Below, piece by piece: positions 59,301 to 64,000 of a DNA stretch of 64,000 nt. The position numbers and the translations under genes are program-made. How positions within the stretch are numbered: position 1 is the first letter of the stretch; the number at the start of each line of letters is the position of its first letter. The DNA lies in the NCBI GenBank assembly GCA_001931905.2, contig MSJI02000561.1:25714-89713 (forward strand), given 5' to 3'. The DNA is from Cladosporium sp. IMV 00045 (Eukaryota; Ascomycota; Dothideomycetes; Cladosporiales; Cladosporiaceae). The notes beneath the pieces are model-generated. The model was not told the DNA's origin and made no database searches. It saw only the letters and a program-made list of their open reading frames with translations.

Positions 59301-61934
59301 GCGCCATGATCGGATCCAGATAGTCTGCAGTGAGGTTATCGATGCAAAGCTCCAACGTACGCAGTCCCTGGGCAATCAGCTCGCTTCCCGCTCTCAGAGC
59401 AACGACCAAAGGTCGCATCAAGTAACTCAGATGCGGAAGAAGGTGACTAAGTCTAGCAGGCACCGTGAGTGAAAGCTCAACGAACAAATCGCGCTGTTCA
59501 GGCTTCTGAGCAGAGATCAGCAGGTTGTTCAGGACTTCGAGCAGCATCTCGAGCAGAGGCAAAATTTCCTTATAAAGATGCTCAAAGCGGCCGCCTCCAA
59601 TACTGCGGAACAGAGATCGCAGGAGCAAGAAGTAGTTTGTGGGATCCTCTGCGGTTACTGACAGCTCGATCGATCTCGTGATCAGCTTGGTGACATGCGG
59701 CAACAAGACTTGCTCATTCTGTGGTGCAAACAAAGTCACCGCCATGAAGCTCAGCTTGAAGAGGCGGAGCAATATTGAAGATTTGAGGGTGTCGTGCGTG
59801 CCGACTTCGGTGATCTTGTCCATGAGGAATTGGAGCAACATGCCTGCGAAAGCTGGACTTGTAGCCTCGCTAGCCAGTAAGAACTGAGGAATGTGCATGA
59901 GACCAGTGTGCTCGAAGCTCTGCTCGTAGAGGAAAGGAATCTCCGACTGGAAGACTTCGTGGAACGTTGCAGGGTCGAGATGGTGGAAGATCGTCGCAAA
60001 AGTCTCCAACAAGTCCTTTTCTTCCTTACCGCTCGATGCCATGTGCAGGCTCGACAGTGTCTCTGGTGAACCGTCCGACTCGGGCTTTTCAAGTTGATAG
60101 TACTTGAACACCTGAGTGCCTTCACGGAACAGCTTGATCAGGACATTGACTTCTTCCGCGCTAAATCCATACGAGAGATCAGGCCAGTTGACTGGTACAT
60201 TGTTCTGATCCATCTCTTCCTTCATCTTCGGCGAGTTGGAGTTGCGAAGCTGATAGAAAAACGTCTTAAGGCCGTGTAACAGATTCTTGAAAAGGAACTT
60301 GTTCTCAGTCACGGGATCATTTGCTCTGTCGCGCGCGTTGACGGTCTTGATGGGTGTTGCCGAGAAAATATCAACCTCGTCCCAATCTGGGGGAGAGTCT
60401 TTGTCCGCCAGATAGTTTTCGGGTACTGCATCGATGCCAGAGTTTGGCTGTGCCTGCTTGGAGAGTTTGACGGCGTTGGGATATTGGCGGTTCATAGCTG
60501 CGAATTTGTCTGCAATGCCATTGAGCACCAGCATCATATAGTGCCTAGCATCTTGCTTATTCTCAATCTTTGACATGCACTCAGCCATGTTCAGAAGGAG
60601 CTTCGCACTCATAGTCTGATAGCTCGTGCCAGGAATATCATCGTGCAGATTCCTCACATACACCACGACGGTGGCTCGAATCTGATCCGGCTTGAGGTGA
60701 TCGCGCACATGGTGAATTAGATCCGCAAGCATGGTGTATGCAAGAGGTCTCAGCGTTTCGTACGAAGTCAGTCCATCGCCGACCAGTGTACGCTCGTCTA
60801 GCAACTCGATGATCTTGGGAAGGAAAATCTGACGAAAGTTGAAGTTGATGATGTGTCTTATGGCGACCAGCAGTTCCTTTCTCGTAGCAGATCTTTCACG
60901 AGGACAGTCTTGAAGCAGGCGAACGACAATCCCAGGAAGCTCTTGCAAGAAGTCCGTAAGCTTGTTCTGATGCGCCCTGAGCAAGTAGGCCAGAAAGCTC
61001 ATCGTTTTGACTTGGGAGGTGATGAATTCGCCGAATGCAGCGCGATTTTTTATTTCCTTTGCAACTCCAGTGAAGATAGTTCCATTAGCCTGTGCCTCCT
61101 CGTGTGCAGCCTTCTGAGGGCCTGCCTCCAGTTGAAGGGCTGCCTTGATTCGAGGTGTGAACTTGACTACGTTATCGGGTGCCAACGTGCGGTGTGCTTG
61201 GAAGATAGAGACGACGATAATCGGGCATTCAGCTACAACCTTGAAAGACTGCATGCCTTTGACTAGTTGCCGCGTCGTTTGTTGCTCCGGATCGGTTCCA
61301 ATCGCAGCGGCAGTGGAAGCAACAGGCGATCCGGGTCGTGGAGAGTTGGAGTGAGTGGATTCGAGCGTAGAGCCATCCTTTGCTTGTTGCGAGTCGAATG
61401 TGTCGTGAACAGTCTGCTGCATACTGTCGAAGAGCTCCATGATCAAGTCAAGGAAAGGCTGCGCTCTGCTGCCAAGCGCTTTGATGTGGAATCGTTCAAA
61501 ATCCATGATGATCTTGAGACACAGCACTGCATTGTCCTCATTTTCCGTCCTGACCAATTCCAAGCATTTGTCCACGATTGCGACGCAGTGAGGCTCGGTA
61601 GCTTCGGCTGTGGTCATTGGTAGTCTATGTAGAATTTCGAGTACGCAGTTTCGAATCTTTTGCTCCGGTGATGTGCTGACGAACACAGGCGGGGCGCTGA
61701 GTATGTTGAGCCATATCGGGACGAACTTCTGGAGGAAGACGGCGTATGTCGAGCCTTGACACCAGTTTTCGAGGCCATCGCGAAGTCCAGTGAGTGTCTC
61801 GATTTTGGTTTTGGCATCTGTTTTTTGGTGGTTAGCGGGACATTTTCAAGACACGGGGGAGACTGATAATTGATACCGGAAGAGGTGTCTTGGAGGCGCG
61901 CCTCAAGGGCATCCAAGTTACGGTTGTCTGCCAT
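50323..61934 (-). CDS. TRA1: Transcription-associated protein Tra1 (TRRAP), SAGA/NuA4 subunit
   Basis: Two exons, 61934-61877 and 61817-50323, joined over a 59-nt intron: 3850 aa, full length for the family. The long N-terminal part is helical HEAT/TPR repeat. The FAT domain lies in roughly residues 2650-3150, a PI3K-like domain in about 3460-3800, and a classic FATC ends the protein (NPEKLAQMDLLWMPWL). The kinase-like domain lacks a recognisable DFG and catalytic-loop motif, as expected for this pseudokinase. A Gln-rich tract (about residues 3175-3205) and a Thr/Gly/Pro-rich insert (about 3700-3750) are additions. Tra1 is the activator-binding scaffold recruiting SAGA and NuA4 acetyltransferases to promoters in the nucleus. 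The start gives MADNRNLDALEARL. Confidence 0.97.
52222..52318 (-). repeat. CAG/CAA-rich tract encoding poly-Gln in TRA1
   Basis: On the minus strand this encodes a mostly glutamine run broken by Ser, Thr, Pro and Ala, next to a Lys/Glu/Gln-rich helix. It lies between the FAT and kinase-like domains. Mixed CAG/CAA codons suggest an old, fairly stable tract. Confidence 0.85.
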
Positions 61935-63416
61935 GGCGCGCTGGCGAGAGATGAAATGCGCCGGAGTGGATAGAGAAAGATTCGCCTATCGCATAACGGT
62001 ATTGATGATGATCACCGTCAAGCCTGTCCGAAGGTGAAGATGGGCGGCGCCTTGAGAGATATTATATGCAGGGGGGTTTTTGTAGTTGGTCGCGTGAAGA
62101 AGCAAATTGTCGCTGGAGTAATCGTACAAGTGTTGCAGCGCAAGGCGGCCCGTGAAGCAGGTCGTAAAAGGTAAGGCGCTCGTTCCGGTGAAGGTTTTTA
62201 TAGCACTGCACAGTCAAGTGGTGCCACAGGTGAGGGGTATCGGGTGTTGTGAATGTGTTGCGAGGCTGAGGTTGGGGTTGTATGGTGTTGGAATAGTCAA
62301 AGCCGCCAGTGAACTTGCAGGCTGAAGGACTTCCGTAGAACGCGCGCAAAGCGAACTTCAATCTTGGGGCGCGAGGCCAAAGTAATCGAGCCGGGAGCTA
62401 GCACGGAAGCTAGGCTCGGCCCGAATACCCTACGATCTGGGGCCGTTCAGGGTTGAGATCGTCACAGGCAGATCTTGAATTGAGTTGTGGGTCAGTAGGG
62501 TTAGGGTTGTAACCCCAAGCTCCAGTCTCTATCCATGTTAATACTTCCAGAAGCTTAGTGTCGAGACGCAAGGAAAATGCCACAAGACATTTTGAATACT
62601 TGCAGGCAACGGTAAATCTTATGGTGACCCACCCTCCAATTTCTGGGCCAACACAGGAAATAAGCTGCATACTTTTCTACAATGAAGATACAACCCAGCA
62701 AAACGAATAAAGAGATATGATGTCTTTTCTCATCTCATGCTGATACCCTCTCCCCTTCTAAGGAGACAGCACTCTTCCCATTCCGTCAATCAAAAGACTC
62801 ATTATCTCTCTTCCGCCCTTCCTCTAACACCAGCACCACCATCACCAACCCCTCCCCATGCCAAACTGTCCAATACCCACCCAACTCATAAGATCTCACA
62901 AGCAACAAACCGCCAACCCAAGTAAAGCGAACCCCAAAGCCGACAAGACCAGAATCACAACGACCAGACTGTTTGCCATCGCTTCGTTGACGATGTGTGA
63001 CGAAAGAAAAACAGTTGAGGCGAGTCAAGTATCTATATCTCCTTGATAGTTCGGCGAAAAGTTGAGGATGAGCGAGCGACCTCGAAAGGATGGTAGGGGA
63101 AGTGGTTTGTGTGAGATGGGATGTGTTCTCTTGGAAAAGACGATGGTGTCTTGTTAAAACAAATCATACATACGCCGGTCTGGCTTGCCAATTGCCTCTG
63201 TGGTTTGCCTGCGTGGATGGAGTCATCACTTGCATACTCTAATTGAATGGGTGCTTACTTCCACTGCTCTCCCTCGTCACAACGAAAGCTCAAATAGGTA
63301 TGTAGTAACAGCAAAACGTCCCGTCGACCCAAACAGATCGACACATTTGTTCAAGAAATTGTCCACCAGTCACGAATAAAAGAGAAAAAGAACATTTACA
63401 GGTTAATGTTAGATAT
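61935..63416. other. Intergenic region
   Basis: About 1.5 kb upstream of TRA1 and downstream of the nitronate monooxygenase gene, both minus. It contains a short TTAGGG-type element at 62496-62508. Open frames at 62062-62361 and 62410-62670 look random. No RNA gene is recognised. Confidence 0.5.
62496..62508. promoter_or_regulatory. Telobox-like TAGGGTTAGGGTT element
   Basis: Two consecutive telomere-type TTAGGG units in the intergenic region about 560 bases upstream of the TRA1 start. Such teloboxes bind Myb-type factors of the Tbf1/Teb1 class in fungi. Function here is inferred only. Confidence 0.4.
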
Positions 63417-64000
63417 CTACAACTTCGCCTTCCCGATCCCCCAAACCTGCGCCTCCCCGGGCACTTTCGCATCATGCTCGCTCTTCGGATCGGCGGAGGG
63501 ATCTCCCACGGGTCTGCCGACAATCTCAGGTTCGGGCTGCTGATCGACGACCAACCTCTGCGTTTTGGCCAGAGTTTCCAGGGCCTCGCGCTCGATGCGG
63601 TGCACCAGGTCGTGGCACGTGGGGATGTCGTGGATCAGGCCGATGACTTGGCCGGCGGTCCAGACCTGAGAGTGAGAAGAAGGAGATTAGCTATCGTGGA
63701 AAAAGAAAATTGAAAAGCAAGAAAGGAAAGAACAAAGGGAATAGAGGAAAGAAAAAAACTCACCCCATAATCCTTATCCCCATTCAAAAACACCTCCCTC
63801 CCCCTCTTCCCACTCACAAACGGCGCGACCTCCTCAAACTTCCCCGTCGCACTCTCCTTCTCGACCTTAACCGCCTGCTCCGTAACTTTATTCCTAAACA
63901 ACCGGCTCGTATTCTTCCACCTGCGCAGCACGAGCTCCGTATCCGTCTCCTGCGCCTCTACAATAGCCTTCTTGATATTCTCATGAATCGGCGCTTCCAC
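63417..64000 (-). CDS. Nitronate monooxygenase (2-nitropropane dioxygenase family), C-terminal part
   Basis: The window holds exons 64000-63764 and 63665-63417, joined over a 98-nt intron; the 5' part lies beyond the right edge. The visible protein contains HENIKKAIVEAQETDTELVLRRWKNTSRLFRN and, after the splice, VWTAGQVIGLIHDIPTCHDLVHRI. These match the end of the FMN-dependent TIM barrel of this family (the TAGQ-x-x-G-x-I text). These enzymes oxidise nitronates to carbonyl compounds and nitrite. The last 50 residues are a hydrophilic tail (DQQPEPEIVGRPVGDP ...). Confidence 0.8.

Noticed and set aside
62062..62361. 99-codon minus-strand open frame upstream of TRA1
   Set aside because: No family resemblance, no splice continuity, and it sits in the TRA1 promoter side.

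Overview
The window looks like nuclear DNA of a filamentous ascomycete (Pezizomycotina). Introns are short (mostly 43-100 nt), run GT..AG, and often carry CTAAC- or CTGAC-type branch points. Genes lie on both strands, about one per 2.7 kb. The set includes unmistakable fungal orthologues: TRA1, ADE6, COX6, a TFIIIC subunit, AP-1 mu, a B56 subunit, a Trk transporter and pyruvate decarboxylase. A dothideomycete is a reasonable guess from gene style, but that is inference. I see no transposon, CRISPR array or secondary-metabolite cluster.

Layout. 0-5 kb: the tail of an edge gene, then a secreted Ser/Thr-rich PAN/Apple-domain protein (+). 4.7-13.1 kb, all minus: a PQ-loop vacuolar transporter, an IlvD/Edd dehydratase, a coiled-coil protein, an unrecognised protein, and a lysozyme-like (SLT-fold) protein. 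13.9-18.7 kb: a divergent LCCL membrane protein (-) and PLP aminotransferase (+). 19.6 kb: an intron-containing tRNA-Pro(TGG). 20.3-26.1 kb: pyruvate decarboxylase (-), mitochondrial bL27 (-) and AP-1 mu (+). 27.4-34.9 kb: Trk potassium transporter and FGAM synthase, both + and intronless. 36-43 kb: B56/Rts1 (-), TFIIIC subunit (+), COX6 (-). 43.5-49.9 kb: membrane-anchored six-hairpin glycosidase-like protein (+), CAP/PR-1 protein (-), small cupin (-), F-box protein (+). 50.3-61.9 kb: TRA1, one near-continuous 11.5-kb exon (-). Right edge: C-terminal part of a nitronate monooxygenase (-).

The genes are mostly independent housekeeping or cell-surface functions, not a pathway. Links are loose: central and amino-acid metabolism (pyruvate decarboxylase, aminotransferase, IlvD, ADE6), mitochondrial function (bL27m, COX6), transcription (TRA1, TFIIIC) and trafficking/transport (AP-1 mu, PQ-loop, Trk).

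I did not find a convincing new multi-gene system. The most interesting signals are a start codon apparently split by an intron in the cupin gene, an F-box gene with a reading-frame break next to three RNA-polymerase-II-CTD-like heptads, a eukaryotic lytic-transglycosylase-like gene, and a Ser/Thr-rich PAN protein with a recurring paired-cysteine module. Exon limits were set by eye from splice signals, reading phase and family similarity. No alignment or search was run.
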